Assembly: GCF_002483305.1 (NCBI RefSeq)
Contig: NZ_DLHQ01000028.1
Location: 1-9,316 of the forward strand
Direction of reading: 5' to 3'
Length of the DNA: 9,316 bases
DNA from: Brevundimonas sp. UBA7664
Lineage (GTDB): Bacteria; Pseudomonadota; Alphaproteobacteria; Caulobacterales; Caulobacteraceae
A program made the translations under genes and the position numbers. The notes beneath the pieces are model-generated. The model did no database searches. It had not been told where the DNA came from and saw nothing but the letters and a program-made list of their open reading frames with translations. This document shows, in pieces, positions 1-5,660 of the stretch (its first letter is position 1; every line of letters starts with the position of its first letter).

Positions 1-91
1 ACCAGCCGTTCGGCTCGGCGTTGGAGACACCGGCCGACAGGGCGAGAGCCCCGACGGCGCTGGTGGCCAGGATGAAAGATTTAACGCGCAT
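1..91 (-). CDS. Secreted protein N-terminus, probable OmpA/porin-like outer-membrane protein (partial)
   Basis: Only the first 30 codons are inside the window; the gene continues past position 1. The ATG is at 91-89 and has a strong Shine-Dalgarno GGAGGG (101-106 on the plus strand) nine bases upstream. The peptide begins MRVKSFILATSAVGALALSA, a basic start followed by a hydrophobic core, then GVSNA before EPNGW. This is a clear Sec signal peptide with predicted cleavage after Ala25 (S-N-A). A mature N-terminus reading EPNGWY is familiar from OmpA-type beta-barrel proteins of Caulobacterales, so an outer-membrane protein is my inference. The signal peptide and start are certain; the family is not, because the barrel lies outside the window. 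Confidence 0.72.
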   Translation of the reverse strand, partial: MRVKSFILATSAVGALALSAGVSNAEPNGW

Positions 92-341
92 GGGTGGATG
101 CCCTCCGCAGCCCAGTGAATTTCGTGACGGCGCACGCCGCCGCTGGGTCCTCATAACAGCCCCACCGGCCAAGGTCGAGACAGCGTCGATGCAAACCCGG
201 TCGAGCGTGGCCGCAAGGCTACATCAGGGGTATCCCGGAGCCGGTTCAGGGGAATATCGGGCCTCCTGGATCGCCCGTACGGGGAAACCGGCGACGCAGA
301 CGGCGATTTCGAACCCGCGCCGATGGGGCGTCCGGCGGGAT
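92..341. other. Non-coding stretch between the secreted-protein gene and the zinc-ribbon gene
   Basis: This 250-base stretch separates two minus-strand genes. Reading frames that cross it have the Arg/Pro/Gly-rich composition of shadow frames and no ribosome-binding site, so I see no gene. It should hold the 3' end of the zinc-ribbon transcript and the promoter of the secreted-protein gene. A perfect 10-bp palindrome, CCCGTACGGG, lies at 274-283. I found no hairpin followed by a T-tract and no promoter convincing enough to call. Confidence 0.5.
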
Positions 342-527
342 TCAACCACCGCCGGTTCGCCCTGTGGCCTTGCCGGTTCCCTCGCAGACCGGGCAGGTCT
401 CGCCGGTCGCGATCGCGCCGGCCCCTTGGCATTCGGGACACAGGACAGGGTCCGGTTGCTGCAACGAGGCCGGATCCATGGGGCGGGACCGTGTCAGGTC
501 GCGGTCGTCGATCTCATGCTCTTTCAT
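342..527 (-). CDS. Small DnaJ-like zinc-ribbon protein (61 aa)
   Basis: This 61-residue protein begins MKEHEIDDRDLTRSRPMDPA. Its C-terminal half carries two CxxC knuckles, C30-P-E-C33 and C45-P-V-C48, each followed by a Gly-rich turn (QGAG and EGTG). This matches the CxxCxGxG repeat of the DnaJ cysteine-rich domain, reduced to two knuckles that could bind one zinc ion. There is no J domain, signal peptide or membrane segment, so it is probably cytoplasmic; the acidic N-terminus looks disordered. The ATG at 527 lacks a good Shine-Dalgarno. A GTG at 545-543, preceded by AGGA, would add six residues and is a real alternative. It is transcribed away from argB across a gap of about 90 bases. The paired-Cys spacing is hard to obtain by chance. 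Function is unknown; a redox, chaperone-like or protein-binding role is only a guess. Confidence 0.7.
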   Translation of the reverse strand: MKEHEIDDRDLTRSRPMDPASLQQPDPVLCPECQGAGAIATGETCPVCEGTGKATGRTGGG

Positions 528-603
528 ACCGGCTTGAACGGCCACGGCCCATCCTGGTTTCGTAGGGGCCCGTTTGATGATGACACGACCCGGGCCTCCC
601 TTT

Positions 604-608
604 AGGAG
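604..608 (+). promoter_or_regulatory. Shine-Dalgarno that fixes the argB start
   Basis: AGGAG lies ten bases before the ATG at 619. The reading frame is open further upstream (an ATG at 574), but nothing there resembles a ribosome-binding site and the extra residues are unlike family N-termini. The upstream CTCC at 596-599 could pair with GGAG 605-608 around a five-base loop, so the site may be partly masked in the mRNA. Confidence 0.65.
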
Positions 609-618
609 CCTGCTCATC

Positions 619-1545
619 ATGGACGAGACCGAACGCCAATCCGAGGAGCGAGGCTGGGACACGGCGAAGACGCTCGCCGAGGCCCTGCCCTACATCCAGA
701 TCTACGACCGCAAGACCGTGGTCATCAAATACGGCGGTCACGCCATGGGCGAGAGCGCCGTGGCCAAACAGTTCGCCGCCGATGTGGTGCTGCTGAAGCT
801 GATGGGGGTCAATCCGGTCGTGGTCCATGGCGGCGGACCGCAGATCAGCGCCATGCTGGACAAGGCGGGGGTCCGGTCGGCCTTCGTCGACGGCCTGAGG
901 GTGACGGACGCCGATACCATGCAGGTGGCCGAGATGGTCCTGTCCGGCGCGGTCAACAAGGAGATCGCCCACTGGATCACCATGGCCGGCCGCGAGGCGG
1001 ATGTCCGCGGCGTGGGCCTGTCCGGCAAGGACGCCGGCCTGCTGACCGTTGAAAAGACCAAACGCACCAAGCGCGATCCCGACAGCATGATCGAGCACGA
1101 GGTCGACCTCGGCTTTGTCGGCGAGCCGACCCGGGTCGATCCCAAGCTGATCAAGCGGCTGCTGGAGTCCGATGCCGACTGGGTGCCGGTGATCGCCCCC
1201 ATCGGTGTGACCGAGGAGGGCCAGACCTTCAACGTCAACGCCGACACCGTCGCGGGCGCCATCGCCGGGTCGCTGGGCGCCAAACGCATGCTCCTGTTGA
1301 CCGACGTACCGGGGGTCAGGGGCGCGGACGGCGAGATCATCCGCCAGATGACCGTCGGCGAGGCCTCGAAACTGATCGAGGACGGCGTCGCCACCGGCGG
1401 CATGATCCCCAAGCTGCAGACCGCCATGGCCGCGGTGCGCGACGGGGTCGAGGCCGTGGTCATCCTGGACGGCCGCCGCCCTCACGCCATGCTGGTCGAA
1501 CTGTTCACCGAACACGGCGCCGGCACCCTGGTGCAGGCCGGATGA
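619..1545 (+). CDS. argB: Acetylglutamate kinase (ArgB)
   Basis: ArgB phosphorylates N-acetyl-L-glutamate with ATP, the second and usually controlling step of arginine synthesis, in the cytoplasm. The 308-residue product has the full amino-acid-kinase layout. VVIKYGGHAMG (34-44) carries the phosphate-binding Lys37. VHGGGPQIS (69-77) is the acetylglutamate loop, and DGLRVTD (91-97) holds the substrate Arg94. GLSGKDAG (133-140), FNVNAD (204-209) and LLLTDVPGV (225-233) are present, and GGMIPKL (260-266) supplies the second phosphate-binding Lys265. The N-terminal helix before the kinase core (KTLAEALPYI, 17-26) and the C-terminal EHGAGTLV are typical of hexameric, arginine-inhibited enzymes, so feedback inhibition is likely by family knowledge. 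The ATG at 619 was chosen for its AGGAG and matching N-terminus. The stop overlaps the next start (ATGA), implying translational coupling. No engB/ysxC lies just upstream, where several alphaproteobacteria carry it. Confidence 0.97.
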   Translation: MDETERQSEERGWDTAKTLAEALPYIQIYDRKTVVIKYGGHAMGESAVAKQFAADVVLLKLMGVNPVVVHGGGPQISAMLDKAGVRSAFVDGLRVTDADTMQVAEMVLSGAVNKEIAHWITMAGREADVRGVGLSGKDAGLLTVEKTKRTKRDPDSMIEHEVDLGFVGEPTRVDPKLIKRLLESDADWVPVIAPIGVTEEGQTFNVNADTVAGAIAGSLGAKRMLLLTDVPGVRGADGEIIRQMTVGEASKLIEDGVATGGMIPKLQTAMAAVRDGVEAVVILDGRRPHAMLVELFTEHGAGTLVQAG

Positions 1546-2234
1546 CGGCGGAGCCGATCCGCGCGACCGAGATCGGCGCCGACCTGCGCCATGTCCGCAG
1601 CTGGGTCTTCGATCTGGACGACACCCTGTACCCGCCCGAGAGCCGGTTCATGGGACTGATCCAGCAGCGCATCAACGACTATGTCGTGCGCACGGCCGGC
1701 CTTCCCGCGGACCAGGCGCTGGTGGTGCAGAAGGGCTATCTGCGCGACTACGGCACTTCCCTGGCCGGGCTGATGGCGCACCACCGGATCGATCCGCACG
1801 ACTTCCTCGCCGAGGTGCATGACGTGCCGCTGGACGTGCTGACGCCCGACCCCGGCCTGCGCGCCGCGCTGGAGCGGCTGGACGGGCCGCGCGTCGTCTT
1901 CACCAACGGCTCCATGGCCCATGCCCGACGGGTCGTCGAGAAGCTGGACCTCGCCGATCTGTTCGACGGCCTGTTCTCGCTGGAGGACGCCGATCTGATC
2001 CCCAAACCCGATCCGCGCACCTTCGCCCGCATGACGGAGCGGTTCGGCATCGACCCGACCACGGCGGCCTTCTTCGAGGACACCGTGCGCAATCTGCCGC
2101 CGGCCAGGGCGATCGGCATGACCACGGTGCTGGTCGGGCCGCACGCCCATGACGCCGAGACGCCCTTCGCCGACCACCGGGCCGCCGCCCTCGGCCCCTT
2201 CCTCGCCACCGCCCGCCTGCCCGGAGACGCCTGA
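1542..2234 (+). CDS. HAD-family hydrolase, pyrimidine 5'-nucleotidase type
   Basis: This is a 230-residue haloacid-dehalogenase-superfamily phosphatase. All four catalytic motifs are visible: DLDDTLY (24-30, nucleophile Asp24 and acid/base Asp26), FTN with Thr121, the Lys155 of IPKPDP, and FFEDTVRNL (177-185) with the metal ligands Glu179 and Asp180. The helical cap between motifs I and II (about 35-105), together with DLDDTLYP and FEDxxxNL, matches the pyrimidine 5'-nucleotidase/Sdt1-like subfamily. These enzymes dephosphorylate UMP, CMP and related monophosphates. The exact substrate cannot be read from sequence. There is no signal peptide, so it is cytoplasmic. The start lies inside the argB stop (ATGA) and the gene ends on TGATG with dapD, so all three genes should be translated together. 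A HAD gene between argB and dapD is, to my knowledge, a recurring alphaproteobacterial arrangement, but its link to amino-acid synthesis is unclear. Confidence 0.88.
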   Translation: MTAEPIRATEIGADLRHVRSWVFDLDDTLYPPESRFMGLIQQRINDYVVRTAGLPADQALVVQKGYLRDYGTSLAGLMAHHRIDPHDFLAEVHDVPLDVLTPDPGLRAALERLDGPRVVFTNGSMAHARRVVEKLDLADLFDGLFSLEDADLIPKPDPRTFARMTERFGIDPTTAAFFEDTVRNLPPARAIGMTTVLVGPHAHDAETPFADHRAAALGPFLATARLPGDA

Positions 2235-3091
2235 TGACCGATCTGACCCATCTGGAAGCCGTGGTCGAAGCCGCGTGGGAAGACCGCGCGAGCATTTCGG
2301 CCGCCACCCACGGCGAGGTCCGCAAGGGCGTCGAACAGGCGCTGGAGCTGCTGGACTCAGGCCAGGCGCGGGTCGCCTCGCGCGGCGCCGATGGCGTCTG
2401 GACCACCCATCAGTGGCTGAAGAAGGCGGTGCTGCTGTCGTTCCGGCTCAATGACAATGAGATCACGCGGGGCGGCGACCGCGGCCCCGCCAGTCATGCG
2501 CCCGGCGTCGGCCCCTGGTGGGACAAGGTGCCCAACAAATTCGGCGACTGGACCGCGGCCCACTACCAGGAGGCGGGCTTCCGCTCCGTGCCCGGGTCGA
2601 TCGTGCGGCGCGGCGCCTTCATCGGCCGCAACGTCGTGCTGATGCCCAGCTTCGTGAACATCGGCGCCTTCGTGGACGAGGGCTCGATGGTCGACGCCTG
2701 GGCCACGGTCGGGTCGTGCGCCCAGATCGGCAAGAACGTGCATCTGTCCGGCGGCGCCGGCATCGGCGGGGTGCTCGAGCCCCTGCAGGCCAATCCGACC
2801 ATCATCGAGGACGGCTGTTTCATCGGCGCCCGCGCCGAGGTGGCCGAGGGCGTCATCGTCCGCGAGGGCGCGGTCCTGGCCATGGGCGTCTATCTGTCGG
2901 GCTCGACCAAGATCATCGACCGCGCCACCGGCGAGGTCTTCCGCGGCGAGGTGCCGGCGTATTCGGTCGTTGTGCCGGGCAGCCTGCCCGACCCAAACGG
3001 CGGGCCGTCGCTCTATTGCGCGGTGATCGTCAAGCGGGTGGACGCCCAGACACGGGCGAAGACGGGCGTGAACGAGCTTCTGCGGGACTGA
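2234..3091 (+). CDS. dapD: 2,3,4,5-tetrahydropyridine-2,6-dicarboxylate N-succinyltransferase (DapD)
   Basis: DapD transfers succinyl from succinyl-CoA to tetrahydrodipicolinate, committing flux to the succinylase branch of meso-diaminopimelate and lysine synthesis. The 285-residue product has the normal length and layout. An N-terminal helical domain (1 to about 110) contains KVPNKFGDW (98-106). A left-handed beta-helix of hexapeptide repeats follows, including IGRNVVLMPSFVNIGAFVDE and the hallmark GSMVDAWATVGSCAQIGKNV (150-169), then HLSGGAGIGGVLEP (170-183). The C-terminal strand region contains PAYSVVVPGSLPD. Active enzyme is a trimer by family knowledge. The start shares one base with the HAD stop (TGATG). 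No dapE follows, although it often does; the next gene is convergent, so the desuccinylase must be encoded elsewhere. The stop TGA abuts the opposing stop of the sugar dehydrogenase. Confidence 0.97.
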   Translation: MTDLTHLEAVVEAAWEDRASISAATHGEVRKGVEQALELLDSGQARVASRGADGVWTTHQWLKKAVLLSFRLNDNEITRGGDRGPASHAPGVGPWWDKVPNKFGDWTAAHYQEAGFRSVPGSIVRRGAFIGRNVVLMPSFVNIGAFVDEGSMVDAWATVGSCAQIGKNVHLSGGAGIGGVLEPLQANPTIIEDGCFIGARAEVAEGVIVREGAVLAMGVYLSGSTKIIDRATGEVFRGEVPAYSVVVPGSLPDPNGGPSLYCAVIVKRVDAQTRAKTGVNELLRD

Positions 3092-4321
3092 TCAGTTCGC
3101 CGCCGCCAGCCGAACCAGCTTGCCGTCCGCCTCGTCGGTGATGGCCCAGACTGCCCCGTCTGCCGCTACGGCGACGTCGCGGATCCGTTCGCCGAGGCCG
3201 GTCAGCAGCCGCTCCTCGCCGACCACGCGGTCGCCGTCCAGAACCAGCCGGGCGATGTGTTTCTCCTTGAGGCCGGCGACCAGCAGATTGCCGCGCCAGC
3301 CGGGGAACATGGCGCCGTCGTAGAAAGTCATCCCGCCCGGCGCGATGACCGGGTCCCAGTAATAGACCGGCTGTTCCATGCCCTCGCGCGCGGTGATCCC
3401 TTCGTTGATCGTCCCGCCGCTGTACTCGACGCCATAGGCGATGACCGGCCAGCCATAGTTCTTGCCCGCTTCGGGCCGGTTCAGCTCGTCGCCGCCGCGC
3501 GTGCCGTGCTCGATGGTCCACACCGCGCCGTCGGGGGCGACGGCCACGCCCTGAATGTTGCGGTGGCCCAGGGACCAGATCTCCGGCAGGGCGCCCGCGC
3601 GGCCGGCGAAGGGGTTGTCGGCGGGGACGGTCCCGTCGGCGTTGATGCGGATGACCTTGCCCATGTGCGAGCCGAGGTCCTGCGCCTGAGGCCGCATCGG
3701 CCGGTCCGACCGCTCGCCCAGGGTGATGAACAGATGACCCGCGCCGTCGAAGGCGAGGGACGAACCGAAATGCTTGTCGCCGTCATAGACCGGCAGGGCG
3801 CGGAAGATGACCTGGACGGCCTCGACCTGGGTCCCGTCGTCCGACAGCCGACCGCGCGCCACCGAGGTGGCGTTGCCGCCGGCCCGCGCCTCGGCATAGC
3901 TCCAGTAGATCAGCCGGTCCCGGGCGAAGGTCGGGCCGATCACGACATCCAGCAGCCCGCCCTGGCCGCGCGCGTCGACGGCGGGCAGGCCGGAGATCGG
4001 CTCTCCGACCGCGCCACCGGCGGATATGATGCGCAGGCGGCCGGGCCGCTCCGTCACCAGCCAGCGACCGTCCGGCAGCAGGGCCAAGCCCCACGGATGC
4101 TCCAGCCCTGCGGCTACGACTGTATGCGCCAGCGCCGCCTCGGTGCGCACGCCCGGCGCGCGGGTCTGGCCGGCGAAGGCGGGCTGCTGGTTGGCGCCAT
4201 TGGCGCGGCGGCTCTCGACCGGGTCGCCGACCGGACGGACGGTCTCGTCCTGTCCGTTGGCGCCGCAGGCCGTGGCGAGAGTGACGAGCGAAACGGAGAC
4301 GGCGAGAGCGAGCAGGCGCAT
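3092..4321 (-). CDS. PQQ-dependent aldose sugar dehydrogenase, lipoprotein form
   Basis: The 409-residue product belongs to the soluble glucose dehydrogenase / YliI (Asd) family: six-bladed propellers that oxidise aldose sugars in the periplasm with PQQ and calcium. The N-terminus MRLLALAVSVSLVTLATAC is a lipoprotein signal with the lipobox Cys at 19. A low-complexity linker (about 20-62) precedes the propeller. Family motifs: HPWGLALLPDGRWLVTER (75-92), GGLLDVVIGP (121-130), DKHFGSSLAFD (182-192), GSHMGKVIRINADGT (217-231), IWSLGHRNIQG (248-258), EHGTRGGDELN (271-281) and NYGWPVIAYG (288-297). By alignment to the Acinetobacter enzyme, His184 matches the catalytic base and Arg254 a PQQ-site arginine. 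The ATG at 4321 has AAGGG six bases upstream (4328-4332). Activity needs PQQ, and no pqq genes lie here. The long open frame on the opposite strand is a GC-rich shadow. Confidence 0.93.
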   Translation of the reverse strand: MRLLALAVSVSLVTLATACGANGQDETVRPVGDPVESRRANGANQQPAFAGQTRAPGVRTEAALAHTVVAAGLEHPWGLALLPDGRWLVTERPGRLRIISAGGAVGEPISGLPAVDARGQGGLLDVVIGPTFARDRLIYWSYAEARAGGNATSVARGRLSDDGTQVEAVQVIFRALPVYDGDKHFGSSLAFDGAGHLFITLGERSDRPMRPQAQDLGSHMGKVIRINADGTVPADNPFAGRAGALPEIWSLGHRNIQGVAVAPDGAVWTIEHGTRGGDELNRPEAGKNYGWPVIAYGVEYSGGTINEGITAREGMEQPVYYWDPVIAPGGMTFYDGAMFPGWRGNLLVAGLKEKHIARLVLDGDRVVGEERLLTGLGERIRDVAVAADGAVWAITDEADGKLVRLAAAN

Positions 4322-4363
4322 GGGAAACCCTTGAATCGGACCCTGAACGAACGGTCGCCCCAG

Positions 4364-4391
4364 CCTAGCCGTTCCCTCCGGGCGGCGTCAC
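4364..4391 (-). promoter_or_regulatory. Candidate promoter of the sugar dehydrogenase gene
   Basis: Read on the minus strand, GTGACG (4391-4386) is followed after 16 bases by GCTAGG (4369-4364). This resembles the Caulobacter housekeeping pattern TTGACG...GCTANA and would start transcription about 35 bases before the ATG at 4321. The match is partial and unsupported by other evidence. Confidence 0.33.
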
Positions 4392-4437
4392 CCGCGTGCG
4401 ACGCAACGCCCCGGCCGGACAGCCGCGTGAAGGCGGC

Positions 4438-4466
4438 TTGAAACCGCCACCTCCGGCCTATATAGG
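4438..4466 (+). promoter_or_regulatory. Sigma-70-type promoter for the tRNA-Met gene
   Basis: TTGAAA (4438-4443) is separated by 17 bases from TATAGG (4461-4466), or by 15 from the overlapping TATATA (4459-4464). The AT-rich -10 stands out in very GC-rich DNA, lies inside the palindrome CCTATATAGG (4457-4466) and is followed by a GC-rich discriminator. Transcription would begin near 4473, about 57 bases before the mature tRNA. The -35 sits in the loop of a GGCGG/CCGCC inverted repeat (4432-4448), possibly by coincidence. The promoter may also drive the lipoprotein gene downstream. Confidence 0.6.
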
Positions 4467-4529
4467 CACGCCTCTTCCGGCGGACAGACCAGTTCCCGCC
4501 GGGACTCGAGCGACGCGATCGTCAAACGG

Positions 4530-4606
4530 GGCTGGGTAGCTCAGCTGGTTAGAGCGGTGGATTCATAACCCACAGGTCGGCGGTTCGAGCCCGCCTCCAG
4601 CCACCA
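4530..4606 (+). tRNA. tRNA-Met, anticodon CAU (elongator type)
   Basis: The 77-nt gene folds into a complete cloverleaf with an encoded CCA end. The acceptor stem GGCTGGG pairs with TCCAGCC, with one G-T pair at 7-66. The D stem is GCTC/GAGC. The T stem GGCGG/CCGCC encloses TTCGAGC. The anticodon loop is TTCATAA, with CAT at 34-36. A G1-C72 pair argues against initiator tRNA, which has an unpaired 1-72 position. T4-A69 and G5-C68 differ from the C-G pairs I associate with TilS recognition of tRNA-Ile2 in E. coli, so elongator Met is the better call. The last anticodon-stem position, A31 opposite C39, is a mismatch; the other four pairs are canonical. Its own promoter lies at about 4438-4466. 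Confidence 0.95.
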
Positions 4607-4626
4607 TTGCCGCAACTCCTCATCCT

Positions 4627-4665
4627 TCCCCGCGTTAACCGCCAAGGTTCAACGCTGATCGGGGA
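4627..4665 (+). promoter_or_regulatory. Hairpin pairing the ribosome-binding site of the small lipoprotein gene
   Basis: GCGTTAACC (4632-4640) pairs with GGTT-C-AACGC (4646-4655) around the loop GCCAA, giving nine base pairs with one bulged C. An outer stem pairs TCCCC (4627-4631) with GGGGA (4661-4665) across an unpaired TGATC on the 3' side. GGGGA is the only Shine-Dalgarno-like sequence before the ATG at 4672, so the outer stem would hide it. The stem also lies just after the tRNA, so it could instead mark or protect an RNA end. There is no following T-tract, so it is not a classical terminator. The pairing is directly visible; the role is inferred. Confidence 0.45.
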
Positions 4666-4671
4666 TAATCC

Positions 4672-4974
4672 ATGCGCATCCAGACCCTCACCCTCGCCGC
4701 CGTCGCCGCCCTGGCGTTGGGCGCCGCCGCCTGCACGCCCGCCGAACAGCAGGAGGCCGAAGCCGATGCGGAGGTCGCCGCCGACAAGGCTGGGGAGGTC
4801 GCCGCCGAGGCCGGGGAGGTCATCGAATCCGGCGCCATGAAGGCCGCGCGCGCGGTCGAGGAAGGCGCGGGCAATGTCGCGGCGCGGCTGGAAGACAATC
4901 AGGCCGAAGCCGCCGCCGAGGGCCGGCCGGGCGCCGTTGATCCGGCCACGGACGAGCGCGTCCCCGCCAACTAG
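4672..4974 (+). CDS. Small acidic Ala/Glu-rich lipoprotein (100 aa), function unknown
   Basis: The protein starts MRIQTLTLAAVAALALGAAA and has Cys at 21, a lipoprotein signal peptide; the mature part would be lipid-anchored at Cys21. The remaining 80 residues are strongly acidic and rich in Ala and Glu, with a short internal repeat (EVAADKAGEVAAEAGEV, about 35-51) that suggests one long amphipathic helix or coiled coil. The repeat is also visible in DNA as two near-identical GAGGTCGCCGCCGA copies. The C-terminus (PGAVDPATDERVPAN) looks disordered. The start follows GGGGA at 4661-4665 with six bases between. It lies 65 bases after the tRNA and may share its transcript. Its stop is four bases from that of the convergent tlpA-like gene. 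I recognise no family beyond small alphaproteobacterial lipoproteins; resemblance to YtxH or stress-type helical proteins is only compositional. Confidence 0.75.
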   Translation: MRIQTLTLAAVAALALGAAACTPAEQQEAEADAEVAADKAGEVAAEAGEVIESGAMKAARAVEEGAGNVAARLEDNQAEAAAEGRPGAVDPATDERVPAN

Positions 4975-4978
4975 GCGG

Positions 4979-5602
4979 TCAGGCCGGCTCCGCCAGCAGC
5001 GCGTCGATCAGCGCACGCGCCTCGGGACTGGCCCAGTCGGCCTCGCCGGAGAAGGACGCGCGGATGCGGCCCTGACGGTCGAGGATCACGGTCTGGGGCA
5101 TCTTGCCCTCGCCCGGCAGTTCGAACGGCAGCTGGAATTTCATGTCGCTGTAGAGCGGCAGGGGTTCGTGCACATCGATGAAGCTGCGCGCGTCGGCCAG
5201 ACCGTCCTCGGTCGCGTCGACGTTGATCGGCAGGACCAGCAGCTCGCTGTCGGGATAGGCCTCGTCCAGGCGGGCCAGGGTCGGCATCTCGGTGCGGCAG
5301 GGCGCGCACCACATGGCCCAGAGGTTGACCACCACCACCTTGCCGCGGAACTGGGCGAAGGTGGCGTCGGCGCCGTCGCGGGTCTTGAAGACATAGGCGG
5401 GGGCCATCGGGATGGACTCGGGCGTCTCAAGCCGGGTCAGGGACCCGGTCGCGAAACGGGCCAGCTCGCTTTTCGCCGCCGGTTCGGGCGTTGCGGCTTT
5501 GAAGAAGGCGTCGCGATTGGCGTATAGCAGCCCGGCGCCCGCGATCATGCCAACCGCCAGCGCGCCCGCGATCGCTATTCCCGCCGCCTTCGAGCCCTTC
5601 AT
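4979..5602 (-). CDS. tlpA: Membrane-anchored periplasmic thiol-disulfide oxidoreductase (TlpA/ResA type)
   Basis: The 207-residue protein has one N-terminal membrane segment (about 7-28, uncleaved in appearance), a linker and a periplasmic thioredoxin fold. The active site is WAMWCAPC, with Cys99 and Cys102, in VVVNLWAMWCAPCRTEMPTL (90-109). The cis-proline loop GKMPQTVILD (166-175, Pro169) precedes the last strand, and LPINVDA (124-130) fits the usual insert. Such proteins keep periplasmic cysteines reduced, for example for cytochrome c or CuA assembly; the partner here is unknown. I chose the ATG at 5602 because GGAAGG (5610-5615) lies seven bases upstream; a TTG at 5608 would add only two residues. 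It diverges from argH, and its ATG shares the palindrome CATG (5600-5603) with an in-frame upstream ATG of argH. A tlpA next to argH-lysA is, as I recall, seen in other alphaproteobacteria. Confidence 0.92.
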   Translation of the reverse strand: MKGSKAAGIAIAGALAVGMIAGAGLLYANRDAFFKAATPEPAAKSELARFATGSLTRLETPESIPMAPAYVFKTRDGADATFAQFRGKVVVVNLWAMWCAPCRTEMPTLARLDEAYPDSELLVLPINVDATEDGLADARSFIDVHEPLPLYSDMKFQLPFELPGEGKMPQTVILDRQGRIRASFSGEADWASPEARALIDALLAEPA

Positions 5603-5606
5603 GACC

Positions 5607-5645
5607 AAGCCTTCCCCGTCGCCAGCGACAGTTAAGCCTTCTCCG
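5607..5645. repeat. Direct repeat in the tlpA-argH divergent region
   Basis: AAGCCTTCCCCG (5607-5618) and AAGCCTTCTCCG (5634-5645) match at 11 of 12 positions and are 27 bp apart. Both lie in the 61-bp gap between the divergent start codons. The first overlaps the ribosome-binding site of tlpA. The second could pair with the GGAAGG of argH (CCTT..CCG against CGGAAGG 5650-5656, with a two-base bulge). A regulator-binding role is possible but unproven. Confidence 0.4.
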
Positions 5646-5660
5646 AACGCGGAAGGTCAA
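5632..5660 (-). promoter_or_regulatory. Candidate promoter of the tlpA-like gene
   Basis: On the minus strand, TTGACC (5660-5655) is followed after exactly 17 bases by GCTTAA (5637-5632). The -35 matches five of six consensus bases and the -10 partly matches the Caulobacter GCTANA pattern. Transcription would begin near 5625, just before the GGAAGG at 5615-5610. It overlaps the argH ribosome-binding site, so transcription of one gene could interfere with the other. Confidence 0.35.
5651..5656 (+). promoter_or_regulatory. Shine-Dalgarno deciding the argH start at 5664
   Basis: GGAAGG lies seven bases before the ATG at 5664, the same motif and spacing as for the divergent tlpA gene. The upstream in-frame ATG at 5601 has only CCCTTC in front of it. 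Starting at 5664 gives MWGGRF, matching the conserved WGGRF near the start of argininosuccinate lyases. Confidence 0.65.

Noticed and set aside
21..605. A 194-codon plus-strand frame over the left intergenic region
   Set aside because: It runs antisense to the signal-peptide gene and the zinc-ribbon gene, lacks a Shine-Dalgarno and has no recognisable motif.
514..1515. A 333-codon minus-strand open frame opposite argB
   Set aside because: Antisense shadow of argB: its repetitive Gly/Asp/His/Gln composition reflects complementary codons, and no domain is visible.
3257..4441. A 394-codon plus-strand open frame opposite the sugar dehydrogenase gene
   Set aside because: The minus strand encodes a complete PQQ dehydrogenase with all family motifs; the plus frame has shadow composition and no ribosome-binding site.
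4530..4606. tRNA as a possible integration site with a mobile element beyond it
   Set aside because: No integrase gene, no repeated tRNA 3' end and no change in base composition on either side.
4635..4653. A possible CtrA-type site (TTAA...TTCAAC) before the small lipoprotein gene
   Set aside because: The spacing between the half sites is not the seven bases of the CtrA consensus and the second half is imperfect; the bases are better explained by the hairpin.
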